62,843 bases of DNA, taken from assembly GCA_964406445.1 (NCBI GenBank), contig CAYORU010000019.1:1-62843 (forward strand). The letters are read 5' to 3'. The DNA comes from SG8-30 sp964406445 (lineage in GTDB: Bacteria; Pseudomonadota; Gammaproteobacteria; Steroidobacterales; Steroidobacteraceae). Made by a program: the position numbers and the translations under genes. Position 1 is the stretch's first letter; each line of letters begins with the position of its first letter. Of the stretch, positions 52,241 through 60,472 are shown piece by piece. Below the pieces are notes generated by a model that was given only the letters and a program-made list of their open reading frames with translations, did not search any database and had not been told where the DNA came from.

Positions 52241-53560
52241 CTACCCGCCGCGACGGGCGCGGCGCACCTGCCAGGCTTTCGTGTACTCGTCGGCGAGGTA
52301 GGCCGCCGCCGCGCGCAGCAGCCCGAGTTCCAGCTCCGGCCGGCCGCGCTCCGCGAGCCGGAAGATCTGTTGGTAGTACCAGCCCTGTGCGCCGAGCACG
52401 TTGACGACCCGCATCGCGAGGAAGCGGCTGGTCGGCGAACGCCAGCCGCGGGTCGCAAGCGGCAGGCGGTCCTCGTGGCGAACCGCGCCCCCGCTCGCGC
52501 CCGCGAGCAGCCGGCGCGGCAGGTCCGGCTCGGTGACCAGCGGCCGGCCGAGCCCGATCACGTCGCAGTCGCCGGCGTCGAGCGCCTCGGCCATCCCCTC
52601 GCGCGTCCGGAAGCCGCCGGTGATCGTCAGCGGCATCGCGGCGACCTCGCGAATCGAGCGCGCGTACTCCGCGAAATAGGCCTCGCGGCGGCGCGTGCTC
52701 TCGCGCATCGGCACGACGCTGTCGCGCTTGCCCTCGAAGCCGAGCAGGCGCGGCTGCTCGTAGGTGCCGCCGGAGACCTCGAGCAGGTCGATGCGCTCGG
52801 CGTTGAGCCAGCGCACCACTTGAACGCACTCCTCGTTGCCGAAGCCGCCCTTGCGGAAGTCGTCCGAATTGAGCTTGACCGCCACCGGGAAGTCCCGGCC
52901 GACCGCGGCCCGCACCGCGCGCACGCACTCGAGCAGCATGCGGGCGCGGTTCTCCAGCGGGCCGCCCCAGTCGTCGTCGCGGCGGTTGGTCACCGGCGAG
53001 AGGAAGGAGCTCAGGAGGTAGCCGTGCGCGCCGTGCACCTGCACGCCGGTGAAGCCCGTCTCGCGCGCGATGCGCGCCGCGGTCGCGAAGCGCCCGATAA
53101 AGTCGTGGATCTCCGCCACGGTGACCGCGCGCGGCGGGCCGTAGTGGCCGAGGAGCTCGAGCTGGACGGCGGACGGCGCGAGCGGCCGGCCGGTGACGTA
53201 GCGGGGCGACTGCCGTCCGGCGTGGGAGATCTGCATCCACAGGTGGTTGCCCGCCTCGGTGCCGGCCCTCGCCCAGGCGGCGAGCTGCGCGCGCGCCTCG
53301 GGCCCGGTCGTCGCGGCATCGGTCGGATCGATCGCCACGTTGCCGGGCCGCTCCAGCACGCGCCGGTCCACCTGGACGTTGCCGGTGACCAGGAGCCCGG
53401 CGCCACCGCGGCTCCACAGCCGGTACAGGGACTCGAGGCGCGGCGTCGCCCGCAGCCGCGGGTCGGCAAGCCCCTCGGTCATGGCGGCCTTGCACAGCCG
53501 GTTCGGCAGCGTTGCGCCGCAGGGCAGGGAGAGCGGCGCAGCGAGGGTGGGCGTGTTCAC
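52241..53560 (-). CDS. NADH:flavin oxidoreductase (Old Yellow Enzyme family)
   Basis: FMN-dependent oxidoreductase (439 aa). The N terminus has LSLPCGATLPNRLCKAAMTEGLAD, FMN/substrate motifs include WMQISHAGRQ, GVQVHGAHGYLLSSFLSPVTNRRDD, VAVKLNSDDF and CDVIGLGRPLVTEPDLPRRLL. The start is the GTG at 53560, preceded by AAGGAG. A shorter form without the second FAD/NADH domain, so like classical OYE-type reductases. It is divergent from the next gene with 43 bp between. Confidence 0.9.
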   Translation of the reverse strand: MNTPTLAAPLSLPCGATLPNRLCKAAMTEGLADPRLRATPRLESLYRLWSRGGAGLLVTGNVQVDRRVLERPGNVAIDPTDAATTGPEARAQLAAWARAGTEAGNHLWMQISHAGRQSPRYVTGRPLAPSAVQLELLGHYGPPRAVTVAEIHDFIGRFATAARIARETGFTGVQVHGAHGYLLSSFLSPVTNRRDDDWGGPLENRARMLLECVRAVRAAVGRDFPVAVKLNSDDFRKGGFGNEECVQVVRWLNAERIDLLEVSGGTYEQPRLLGFEGKRDSVVPMRESTRRREAYFAEYARSIREVAAMPLTITGGFRTREGMAEALDAGDCDVIGLGRPLVTEPDLPRRLLAGASGGAVRHEDRLPLATRGWRSPTSRFLAMRVVNVLGAQGWYYQQIFRLAERGRPELELGLLRAAAAYLADEYTKAWQVRRARRGG

Positions 53561-53603
53561 GGCGCTCCTTGTGTTTCGGGTGGGACTCGGGTTTGCTCCG
53601 CCC

Positions 53604-55055
53604 ATGCAGCAGACGAGCCCCGCCCCGCCGCGCAAGGTACTGGTATTCGGCGCAAGCGGCTACATCGGCACCAACCTGGTGCCGCGCCTGCTCCGCGAGC
53701 GCGACGCGGTGCGCGCCGCGGCGCGCTCGCGACGCGTGCTCGAGGCGCGCGGCTGGACGGGCGCCGAGCTCGTCGAGGCCGACGCGCTGGATCCCGCGAC
53801 GTTGCCCGCCGCACTCGAAGGCATCGACACCGCCTACTACCTCGTGCACTCGATGGCGGCCGGTCGCGGCTTCGGGGCGCTCGACCTCGAGGCGGCCCGC
53901 AACTTCGCCCGGGCCGCCGCCGGGGCCGGCGTGCGCTGCATCGTCTATCTCGGCGGGCTGGTGCCCGAGGACGCCGACAGCGAGCACATCGTCTCGCGGC
54001 GCGACACGGGCGCGGTGCTCCGCGAGGGGCGCGTGCCGGTCGTCGAGCTGCGCGCCGGCATCATCGTCGGGCCGGGCTCCGCCGCCTTCGAGGTCATGCG
54101 CGACCTCGTGCTCAACCTGCCGGTGATGGTGACGCCGCGCTGGGTGCAGGCCAGGTCGCCGCCCATCGCGCTCGACAACCTGCTCGAGTACCTCGTCCGC
54201 CTGCCCGCTCTGCCCGAGGCGCAGGGCAGGATCTTCGACGCCGGGGGTCCCGAGGTCATCACCTACGCCGGGATGATGAAGCGCCTCGCCGTCGCCGCCG
54301 GGCGGCGGCCGCCCCGGATCCTCCCCGTGCCGGTGCTGACGCCGAAGCTCTCCTCGTACTGGCTCAGGCTGGTCACGGCCGTGCCGACGCCCGTCGCGCG
54401 CGCGCTGATCGGCGGCCTCAAGCACGATTTCAGCGCCGACGACCGGGAACTCCGCCGCCTCGTCCCGCAGCGCCTGCTCGACTTCGACGAGTCGGTCCAG
54501 GCCGTCTTCGAGGCCGAGCGCAGCCACGGCGTGCAGGCGCGCTGGACGGAGGGCGCGTTCCCCATGCGCGGCTACCGCCCCGAGCACGCCTACTATGCGA
54601 AGCGCGCCATGGGCAGCGCCGCGACCTCGGCGTCTCCCAAGCGCGCATGGCGGGTGGTCGAGGCCATCGGCGGCGCGAACCGCTACTACGCCGACCGCTG
54701 GCTGTGGTGGATCCGCGAGACGCTCGACTGGGCGCTCGGCGGCCCCGGCCGCAACCGCGGCCGCCGCGACCCGGACCGCCTGAGGATCGGCGACCACGTC
54801 GACTCCTGGCACGTCGCCGGCCTCGAGCAAGGCCGCCGCCTCACGCTCCTGATGGGCATGAAGGCTCCCGGCGCCGGCGTGCTCGAGCTAGAGGTCGAGC
54901 CCCGGCCAGGCGGCGGCACGCGCGTGACGGCGACCGCCTACTGGCATCCCGCCGGGGTCTGGGGGCTCAGCTACTGGTACGCGCTGGTGCCCGTCCACCT
55001 GTTCATCTTCCGGCGCATGGCGGCCGCGATCTGCCGGAACGCGGAACAAGGCTGA
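53604..55055 (+). CDS. NAD(P)-binding SDR with C-terminal DUF2867
   Basis: Protein of 483 aa. The N-terminal extended-SDR Rossmann domain has VLVFGASGYIGTNLVPRLL (glycine motif at residues about 12-30) and AYYLVHSMAAGRGFGALDLEAARNFARAAAGAG; the C-terminal part (about 340-483) has ETLDWALGGPGRNRGRRDPDRLRIGDHVDSWHVAGLEQGRRLTLLMGMKAPGAGVLELEV, a DUF2867 domain. This is a common two-domain protein of unknown substrate. The ATG at 53604 was chosen. Its stop lies 11 bp from the tRNA-Thr remnant. Confidence 0.88.
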   Translation: MQQTSPAPPRKVLVFGASGYIGTNLVPRLLRERDAVRAAARSRRVLEARGWTGAELVEADALDPATLPAALEGIDTAYYLVHSMAAGRGFGALDLEAARNFARAAAGAGVRCIVYLGGLVPEDADSEHIVSRRDTGAVLREGRVPVVELRAGIIVGPGSAAFEVMRDLVLNLPVMVTPRWVQARSPPIALDNLLEYLVRLPALPEAQGRIFDAGGPEVITYAGMMKRLAVAAGRRPPRILPVPVLTPKLSSYWLRLVTAVPTPVARALIGGLKHDFSADDRELRRLVPQRLLDFDESVQAVFEAERSHGVQARWTEGAFPMRGYRPEHAYYAKRAMGSAATSASPKRAWRVVEAIGGANRYYADRWLWWIRETLDWALGGPGRNRGRRDPDRLRIGDHVDSWHVAGLEQGRRLTLLMGMKAPGAGVLELEVEPRPGGGTRVTATAYWHPAGVWGLSYWYALVPVHLFIFRRMAAAICRNAEQG

Positions 55056-55065
55056 ACAAGGAGCC

Positions 55066-55110
55066 TGGTGCCGGGTGCAGGAATCGAACCCGCGACCTTC
55101 TGATTACAAA
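55066..55110 (-). other. attachment site: 3' remnant of tRNA-Thr(TGT)
   Basis: The minus strand reads TTTGTAATCAGAAGGTCGCGG then GTTCGATTCCTGCACCCGGC and ACCA: anticodon TGT, 3' anticodon stem, variable loop, T-arm with GGTTCGATTCC, acceptor strand and CCA. Sequence 5' of the anticodon (CGCTTACC..AAAATTCGC) does not pair to form a tRNA, so the gene is cut just before the anticodon. This is the classic 45-bp core of tyrosine-recombinase integration; the other half and the rebuilt tRNA must lie at the far end. Confidence 0.9.
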
Positions 55111-55318
55111 GCGAATTTTCATCCTCCCCACGCACCCCCGGTAAGCGTCGCCTGAGCGTCGCCCGGGACACCGTTGTTTCCTTCTTTCCGGCGCTGGAGC
55201 ATCCTTAGTCGCGCTGACCCGCACTGACCGGACGCTTAGATTGAACGGAAGGTCGCGAGTCGCCGAGGGACGCAGGCGCACCCCCGACCACACCCCCAGC
55301 GCCGGGCAGGAGACGACG

Positions 55319-56560
55319 ATGAAACACGCGCTGAAAGAACGCGAAGTGAAGACGGCCGCACCGCCGGCCGGCGCGACCGAGACGACCTTGTATGACGGTG
55401 GCGGATTGACGCTCCGGGTACGACGGGCGCCCAGCGGCCAGGTGTTGAAGACGTGGCAGTTGTGGACCCAGCGCGGCGGCAAGAGGAGCCGTCTCGGTCT
55501 CGGCTCTTGGCCGGCCGTCTCGCTGACGGAAGCGCGCTCCCGGGCCGACCGCGCCAAGCACTCGGCCGCGAGCACAACGGAGACGGTGCAGGCGCTGTGC
55601 GAGGAGTGGCTGAAGACCTACGCGGCCCATCGCCTGAAGGACGGCGGCACCGGCTCCGAGTCGCTGCTCAAGCTGCACCTGTTTCCGGCTTGCGGCAATA
55701 CTCGACTGGCGAGGTTCTCGAAGCGCGAGTTGGCGGCGGCGATTGCCCCGCTGACAGCGGCCGGGAAGCACCGAACGGCTGGCGCGCTCTTCCAGCTGAC
55801 GCGGCAGATCTTCCAGTGGGCTGTACGCACGGACCTGATCCAGACCGATCCGACGTCCGGCATGCGTCGCTCGGACCTCGTGCCCGTGCGAGCGCTGCCA
55901 CGCTCGCGAGTGCTGACGCCGGACGAGTTGAAGTTGGTGGCGGCGGCGTTCCGCGAGCGCGAGCGTGTTGGTCCTGCCGGCCGGGAGCGACTGGTGCCCT
56001 TGCTGGGCCTCGCGCCGCAAGCAGCGCTCTGGACGCTACTCGGCACCGCCGTGCGCGCCGGCGAGTTGACCGGGGCGACGTGGGCTGAGATCGATCTGAA
56101 GCGCCGATTGTGGGTCATCCCGGCCGAGCGCACGAAGCCCGGGCGCGAGCACGTCGTGCACCTGAGCAAGTTCGCGTGTGCCGCGCTACTGCGTCTGAAG
56201 CAACTCTCTCGCGACTCCCGCTGGGTACTCCCCGGCATGGGCGACCACCCCATAACGGCCAACGTCCTGTCCAAGCAGTTCGGTGACAGGCAGCACGACG
56301 TGAAGAAGCGAGGGAAGCGCACGCGCTCCTCGGCGCTGCTCCTCCCCGGTGGCAAGTGGACGACGCACGACCTGCGCCGCACGGCGGCGACGTTGATGCG
56401 CGAGGAGGGAGTGAGCCACGATGTCGTCGAGCTGTGCCTGAACCACGCGCTTCCAATGCTGACCCGGACCTACCAGACCTCTTCGCTGATGGATGAGCGC
56501 CGACGGGCGTTCGACAAGCTGGGCGCGCGGCTCAGGGCCATTGTGGGAGACCTGTCGTGA
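55319..56560 (+). CDS. int: tyrosine recombinase / integrase (P4-type)
   Basis: Site-specific tyrosine integrase (413 aa). The N-terminal arm-binding domain (DUF4102-like) has DGGGLTLRVRRAPSG and KTWQLWTQRGGKRSRLGLGSWPAVSLTEAR. The catalytic residues are Arg246 (TAVRAGELTG), His350 and Arg353 (THDLRRTAAT), His376 (CLNHAL) and Tyr385 (RTYQTSS). The ATG at 55319 has AGGAGA before it; a TTG at 55241 would extend it. The gap between the att site and the gene (55111-55318) has two AGCGTCGCC copies (55143, 55154) that may be arm sites. Confidence 0.94.
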   Translation: MKHALKEREVKTAAPPAGATETTLYDGGGLTLRVRRAPSGQVLKTWQLWTQRGGKRSRLGLGSWPAVSLTEARSRADRAKHSAASTTETVQALCEEWLKTYAAHRLKDGGTGSESLLKLHLFPACGNTRLARFSKRELAAAIAPLTAAGKHRTAGALFQLTRQIFQWAVRTDLIQTDPTSGMRRSDLVPVRALPRSRVLTPDELKLVAAAFRERERVGPAGRERLVPLLGLAPQAALWTLLGTAVRAGELTGATWAEIDLKRRLWVIPAERTKPGREHVVHLSKFACAALLRLKQLSRDSRWVLPGMGDHPITANVLSKQFGDRQHDVKKRGKRTRSSALLLPGGKWTTHDLRRTAATLMREEGVSHDVVELCLNHALPMLTRTYQTSSLMDERRRAFDKLGARLRAIVGDLS

Positions 56561-56940
56561 AGCGCTACAAGTTCGTCTTTCGCTTCGGGGATGGCAGGAC
56601 CGAAGAGCGCTGGGCTGACGAGGTGCTAGCCAAGCGCCTGCGTGTGCTGGAGCGCCACGCGGAGCGCACTGGCGATCGCGGTCCACTCGAAGCAGAGTAC
56701 CGCCGGCTGACCAACGAGTTGCACGACAAAGAACGGGCCGAGGAAGCGCGGCGCAAAGGAACCAAAGACCAAGACACGCCGCTGCGCCGAGCCATTACGC
56801 TCGCAGAAGAGGCGCTGGGCGCGGACTCGACCGACAAGGCTATCCGCGCATGGTGTGCCGCCAACCTCACGGACGGACCGATCCACAAGAAGAAGCGCCT
56901 TTACGACATCAAGCGCGCCCGTCAGCGTCGTTCTACCTGA
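56557..56940 (+). CDS. hypothetical protein after the integrase
   Basis: Unrecognised protein of 127 aa, GTG start overlapping the integrase stop (GTGA). It is strongly charged: a beta-like start (KRYKFVFRFGDGRTEERWADE), then helices rich in Glu, Arg and Lys, and a basic tail KKKRLYDIKRARQRR. Coupling to int suggests a role in integration or excision control, but this is only inferred from position. Confidence 0.6.
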   Translation: MKRYKFVFRFGDGRTEERWADEVLAKRLRVLERHAERTGDRGPLEAEYRRLTNELHDKERAEEARRKGTKDQDTPLRRAITLAEEALGADSTDKAIRAWCAANLTDGPIHKKKRLYDIKRARQRRST

Positions 56941-56948
56941 AACTATTT

Positions 56949-56977
56949 CGACGCCCACCTAAGTCGGCGTCGTTTTA
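56949..56977 (+). terminator. terminator after the int operon
   Basis: CGACGCC, a 10-nt loop, GGCGTCG, then TTTTA: a 7-bp stem followed by a short U-run, 9 nt past the preceding stop. It separates the integrase unit from the replication unit. Confidence 0.7.
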
Positions 56978-57037
56978 GCTCAAACAAGCGCCAACCGGCG
57001 CGCGAGACTTCGGCCGTCCTTAGCCGGAGTCTCGAAC

Positions 57038-57358
57038 ATGAAGGCAAACGCCCCATCTCTCCCTGCTGCCGACGCGCGGCTGCTCGACGATGCGCAGGTC
57101 ACCGAGCTGACCCGCGTCACACCACGCAAGCGCAATGCGCTGATCGCCAAAGGCCGCTTCCCCAAGCCCGTCTGGATCGACGCGCGCACAAAGGTCTGGC
57201 CAGAGTCGGACATCCGCGAGTGGATCGCGGAGCAGATTGCCGCCCGTGACCGGGGCGCACTCCCACTGGGCGTCCTGCTGGCGCAGCGTGCGCGCGCCAA
57301 GGGCGCGGCCAACTCTCCCGTCACGAAGCCGGGACGCGGCAAGGCAGGTGGACGATGA
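57038..57358 (+). CDS. AlpA-like helix-turn-helix regulator / excisionase
   Basis: AlpA/HTH_17-type DNA-binding protein (106 aa). The segment LLDDAQVTELTRVTPRKRNALIAKGRFPKPVWIDARTKVWPESDIREWIAEQI has the typical helix-turn-helix, the G-R-F-P-K-P turn and the W-x-x-S/E-D-I-x-x-W-I end of the family. AlpA proteins turn on excision or replication genes in P4-like elements and PICIs. The tail is basic and disordered. Confidence 0.85.
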   Translation: MKANAPSLPAADARLLDDAQVTELTRVTPRKRNALIAKGRFPKPVWIDARTKVWPESDIREWIAEQIAARDRGALPLGVLLAQRARAKGAANSPVTKPGRGKAGGR

Positions 57359-57492
57359 CCTCCGATCCGACTTTCCGTCCGCTCCAACACGCCGACGACG
57401 ACACGCGCGAGGCGCTCTACGAGTTCCTCGCGGCGCTTCTATTGGCCGAGATCGAGCGGGAGCAAGAGCAGACCGAATCAACTGAGGAGTGA
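57355..57492 (+). CDS. 45-aa small protein
   Basis: Short ORF whose ATG overlaps the AlpA stop (ATGA): it starts MTSDPTFRPLQHADDD and ends LAEIEREQEQTESTEE, an acidic, helical C terminus (REALYEFLAALLLAEIEREQE). The overlaps on both sides and the GAGGAG before the next start make it a likely real gene. No family was recognised. Confidence 0.55.
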   Translation: MTSDPTFRPLQHADDDTREALYEFLAALLLAEIEREQEQTESTEE

Positions 57493-57495
57493 GTA

Positions 57496-57765
57496 ATGGA
57501 AGACGACACCAACATCATCGATCTGGCGCTGCATCGCCGCAAGACTGAAATCATTGGGCCCAGCGTTGAACTCGACCCACACCAAGTGGCGCAGCGCATA
57601 GCTGCCTGCTGCGTGCACACAGACGAACACACCGAGGCTGTGCTCGTGGCATGGCTGAAGGCGATCCCGTTGCACGCTGGCGATGCCCACGATATCTGGT
57701 CCCTGATCAACGCACAAATGAAGACCTTCGCCGCGCGGCTCCAGGCGATTGGACGGGAGGAGTGA
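57496..57765 (+). CDS. hypothetical protein upstream of the helicase
   Basis: Unrecognised protein of 89 aa. It reads as helical with no membrane segment (LDPHQVAQRIAACCVHTDEHTEAVLVAWLKAIPLHAGDAHDIWSLINAQM). It lies 3 bp after the 45-aa gene, and its stop overlaps the start of an 11-codon minicistron, so it is part of the replication operon. Confidence 0.6.
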   Translation: MEDDTNIIDLALHRRKTEIIGPSVELDPHQVAQRIAACCVHTDEHTEAVLVAWLKAIPLHAGDAHDIWSLINAQMKTFAARLQAIGREE

Positions 57766-57800
57766 TGAGCACGATCTTCAACAGGTGGAGCGGCAAGTGA
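57765..57800 (+). CDS. 11-codon minicistron before the RepA-like gene
   Basis: ATG at 57765 overlaps the preceding stop (TGATG), codes MSTIFNRWSGK and stops with TGA overlapping the GTG start of the next gene (GTGA). It could couple translation of the helicase to the upstream genes, or be a chance ORF. Confidence 0.4.
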   Translation: MSTIFNRWSGK

Positions 57801-59461
57801 CCGATGAGTACGGCTTCGAGCAGATCTACGCGGAGCGGTACGCCGCTACCGCGCTGCTCGTGCGCCGGAATGTCCCCGATGCTGAGGCCTACGTCGAGCG
57901 CATGGCGATCCTCGCCGAAGCAGACGTGGCCCACCGCAAGAAGCCTGTGTGGGAACAGGCGGCGCTCTTCGCGTATGTGCTGAAGACCGAAGTCCAACGA
58001 CCGGCGCTGTACGAGCGGCTGAAGCGTGCGGTGCTGCAAGGCGACCCCACCAAATTCGAGCGGCCGGACACCGATTGGTTCGAAGAGCCGATCAGGAAGC
58101 CGGCGAAGTTCCCTGACGAGGCGATGCACCGCGACCTGAACGCACTCGACCAGTGGCGGGAGAAGACCACCAAGGGCAAGCGCACCGATGTGCCGGTGAC
58201 CGTCCGCAGGTTCACGGCCGACGGGCTGCACAAGAAGCCGCCCGACCATCCGATGGTCGCCGCCGGGTTGTTGCCGCGCTCGTGCGTCGGCATCTGCCAC
58301 GGCGAGAGTGGCGGCTCCAAGTCGGCTTGGTTTCTGACCATGCTGATCGACTTGGCCGAAGGCAAGAAGGTCTTCGGTGTGCTGCCGGCGAACCCGCCAC
58401 GCAAGTGCCTGTACGTCACCAACGAAGACGAGGCAGATGAAGTCGAGCGCCGGCTGCACGAGATGGCGTGGCGGCGCTCTGGGCTGGGCGACGCGCAGCC
58501 GCCGAAGGATGCGCAAGAGCGCTTCGAGGCCTGCCTGCGGGCGATTGAGACGAACATCGCGGTGGTCGACTGCACCGACAGCGGCACCGACCTCGAAGCC
58601 GCGCTGAACGAAGACTGGTCGCTGGTCGAGGTACGCCGCGAAGGATTCACGCAGACCGCGAGCGGCCCGGGTGGCATGAGCACCTCCGAGAGCCGCAATG
58701 CACTGCGGCCCGGTCCCGGAGTCAAGAAGATCCTCGCCGCCGTGAAGGAGTACGGCGCGGACATCGTCGTGCTCGACCCGCTGTCGCACTTCAATGCCGA
58801 AGACGAGAACGCAGCCGCCGCTGGCGCGGCCTCGATGCGACTGCTGCACACGGTCGCCCGGATCTTGAAGTGCGCCATCGTCGTGATCCACCACGTGAGC
58901 AAGGCATCCGGCCGCAGCGGTCAACTCGACCAGTACGCTGGGCGCGGCTCGACGACCTTCACCGCCAACGCTCGCATGATCGCGCAGACGTTCAAGTGGG
59001 ACGAGCGGAGTGTGGAGTGGCGCGGCCGGCGCTGGGCGCTGCCCGACGACGTGACCGATGATCAGATTGCCGATGGCGAGATCATCGGGCTGGTCCAGCA
59101 CAAGCTCAATTACCAAGCCGAGTGGCGCGCGCCGCTCGCCATGCACCGGATCGGGCGAGCGCTGCTACCCGTCGAGGCGCGGGCGATGACGGCAGCAGAA
59201 ATGCATGCCGCGCGGCAGGCCGCACGCCAGCCGGATGAGGAGGACGTCGAGCGGCTAGCCGAGTGGATTGAAGACACCTGCTCCGAGACGCCGCTCGGCA
59301 AGGAGGAGATCAAGAGCCGCCACAAGGACTACGGGCTGACCCGGGAGAAGGCGCGCGTAGCGCTGTCCCGGCTCGATGCCGCCGACCGGCTGCAGTACCG
59401 CGAACGTGTCCCCGGCGAGCGAACGGCGCCGCCGGTGATCGGCTGCAGGATCCAGTTCTAA
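57797..59461 (+). CDS. RepA-like replicative helicase ATPase
   Basis: P-loop ATPase of the RepA/DnaB-like hexameric group (554 aa from the GTG at 57797). Walker A is GESGGSKS (residues 169-176), Walker B is IVVLDPLSHF, and the strand CAIVVIHHVSKASGRSG after it is the motif of RepA helicases. The C-terminal part (EEIKSRHKDYGLTREKARVALSRLDAADRL) looks like a winged helix. There is no primase domain in it. A TTG at 57749 would add 16 residues, but the GTG is coupled to upstream genes. It would open and replicate the element. Confidence 0.82.
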   Translation: MTDEYGFEQIYAERYAATALLVRRNVPDAEAYVERMAILAEADVAHRKKPVWEQAALFAYVLKTEVQRPALYERLKRAVLQGDPTKFERPDTDWFEEPIRKPAKFPDEAMHRDLNALDQWREKTTKGKRTDVPVTVRRFTADGLHKKPPDHPMVAAGLLPRSCVGICHGESGGSKSAWFLTMLIDLAEGKKVFGVLPANPPRKCLYVTNEDEADEVERRLHEMAWRRSGLGDAQPPKDAQERFEACLRAIETNIAVVDCTDSGTDLEAALNEDWSLVEVRREGFTQTASGPGGMSTSESRNALRPGPGVKKILAAVKEYGADIVVLDPLSHFNAEDENAAAAGAASMRLLHTVARILKCAIVVIHHVSKASGRSGQLDQYAGRGSTTFTANARMIAQTFKWDERSVEWRGRRWALPDDVTDDQIADGEIIGLVQHKLNYQAEWRAPLAMHRIGRALLPVEARAMTAAEMHAARQAARQPDEEDVERLAEWIEDTCSETPLGKEEIKSRHKDYGLTREKARVALSRLDAADRLQYRERVPGERTAPPVIGCRIQF

Positions 59462-60052
59462 TGCGCTCCTCCGCAGACGGCGGCCGCCGTTCGTTCGTTG
59501 ACGAAGGGCCGCGCGTGCGCAAACAGCGGTTTTCGCTGGTGTTCACGACCGGCGGACGACCGGCGGAAGCTCTCGGCCGGCCGTGGCAGAAGGGAAGGGA
59601 AGCCGCGCGCAGGGTAGTACCCCGGCTATGCGTAGCCGGGTCTACCCCTAGCGCCTTCCCGGGGACGAACGAACGAACGGCCGACGGCGGTTTCCTTAAG
59701 GGCGGCCGTTCGTTCGTTCCCCTCCCTGCGGCCCCAATGGCACTTTGTTTCGGACGCCGAGCCGGCCCACCCAGCGGCCCCGGCGGCTACCGCGCCCCGG
59801 TCGAGCGCCCCGCCGGCCAAGCCGGCCCAAGGAGCTGGTGCAGGACAGCCCACGCGGCTCCGCCCGACCCAAGGTCTGCCCCGCGCCAAGCGCGGCTCCT
59901 ACGTGGCTACCCAGGGGGGGGGGGGGCGGGCTTCTTTCGGGGTCCGAGGCAGCGGAAACCTCGCCCCCCGGGTTTTTTCCGCAGGGCCGTTTGCCGGCAG
60001 GTTCTGCCCGCCCATCTAGCCCACGCCTAAGCCCATAGGAGCCGACCTCGCC
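59462..60052. other. repeat-rich non-coding stretch, candidate origin
   Basis: The 591 bp between the helicase and terS have no convincing gene: the open frames here are Arg/Pro/Gly-rich with no start context. It holds three GTTCGTTCGTT-bearing repeats (59482-59500, 59661-59683 reversed, 59703-59722), a hairpin CCCGGCTA-TGCG-TAGCCGGG at 59621-59640, and a run of 13 G at 59914-59926. Its place right after the replication ATPase fits an origin. Confidence 0.65.
59661..59722. repeat. long inverted repeat with CGAA/TTCG units
   Basis: GGGGACGAACGAACGAACGG-CCG (59661-59683) and CGGCCGTTCGTTCGTTCCCC (59703-59722) are inverted and differ by three bases of unit count, separated by 19 nt with TTCCTTAAGGG. 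The arms contain tandem GAAC units, like iterons. A third, direct copy is at 59482-59500. Confidence 0.8.
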
Positions 60053-60472
60053 ATGCCCCGACACAAGGTCCCCGTCGCCATCAAAGCTCTGCGCGGCACC
60101 CAGCGCGTGGCCCGGGATGGCGTTTCCCGGGCGGCGGTCGCCGTCCCCGGCGAGCTGTCCCACGCCGAGTTGCCGCCGCCACCCGAGTGGCTGACGGATC
60201 GCGAGGCGGTCGCCGAGTGGCACCAAGCCGGCGGCACCCTCGCGGCCTGCGGCGTGCTGCGCGACTCGGCGCTGACGACCCTCGCGCACTACTGCGCCAC
60301 GCACGCGGCGCTCGTCAACGTCTGGCGCTCCGGCGGCATGCCCGACCCGGCCGTGCTGTCGCAACTGCGGCTCCTCGCCGGCTCGTTGCAGTTGGTCGGC
60401 CCTCGCTCCGTGGGCGAGCCGCCCAAGGCGCCGAACCGGTTTGAGAAGTTCCGGAGGCAGCCCGATGACTGA
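60053..60472 (+). CDS. terS: phage small terminase subunit (P27-like)
   Basis: Protein of 139 aa matching P27-family TerS in layout: a basic, Gly/Ala-rich N terminus, then PPEWLTDREAVAEWHQAGGTLAACGVLRDSALTTLAHYCATHAALV, with W at the start of the first helix, and a C terminus PNRFEKFRRQ like the N-P-x-x-k-x-x-r ending. It recognises the packaging site in the element's DNA. In PICIs, a satellite terS diverts packaging by the helper phage. The matching large subunit is not seen in the window. Confidence 0.72.
   Translation: MPRHKVPVAIKALRGTQRVARDGVSRAAVAVPGELSHAELPPPPEWLTDREAVAEWHQAGGTLAACGVLRDSALTTLAHYCATHAALVNVWRSGGMPDPAVLSQLRLLAGSLQLVGPRSVGEPPKAPNRFEKFRRQPDD

Noticed and set aside
52113..54830. 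Upstream extension of the TonB receptor frame to 1659 codons
   Set aside because: The part beyond 52112 is antisense to or overlaps the flavin oxidoreductase and SDR genes and looks like frame-shifted text; a good ribosome site and N terminus occur at 52112.
55111..55318. A complete tRNA upstream of the att site
   Set aside because: The sequence 5' of the anticodon cannot form the anticodon, D or acceptor stems, so only a 3' remnant is present.
59461..60030. 189-codon frame after the helicase
   Set aside because: It starts on the helicase stop but reads as low-complexity Arg/Pro/Gly text through the repeats and the 13-G run; the stretch looks non-coding.
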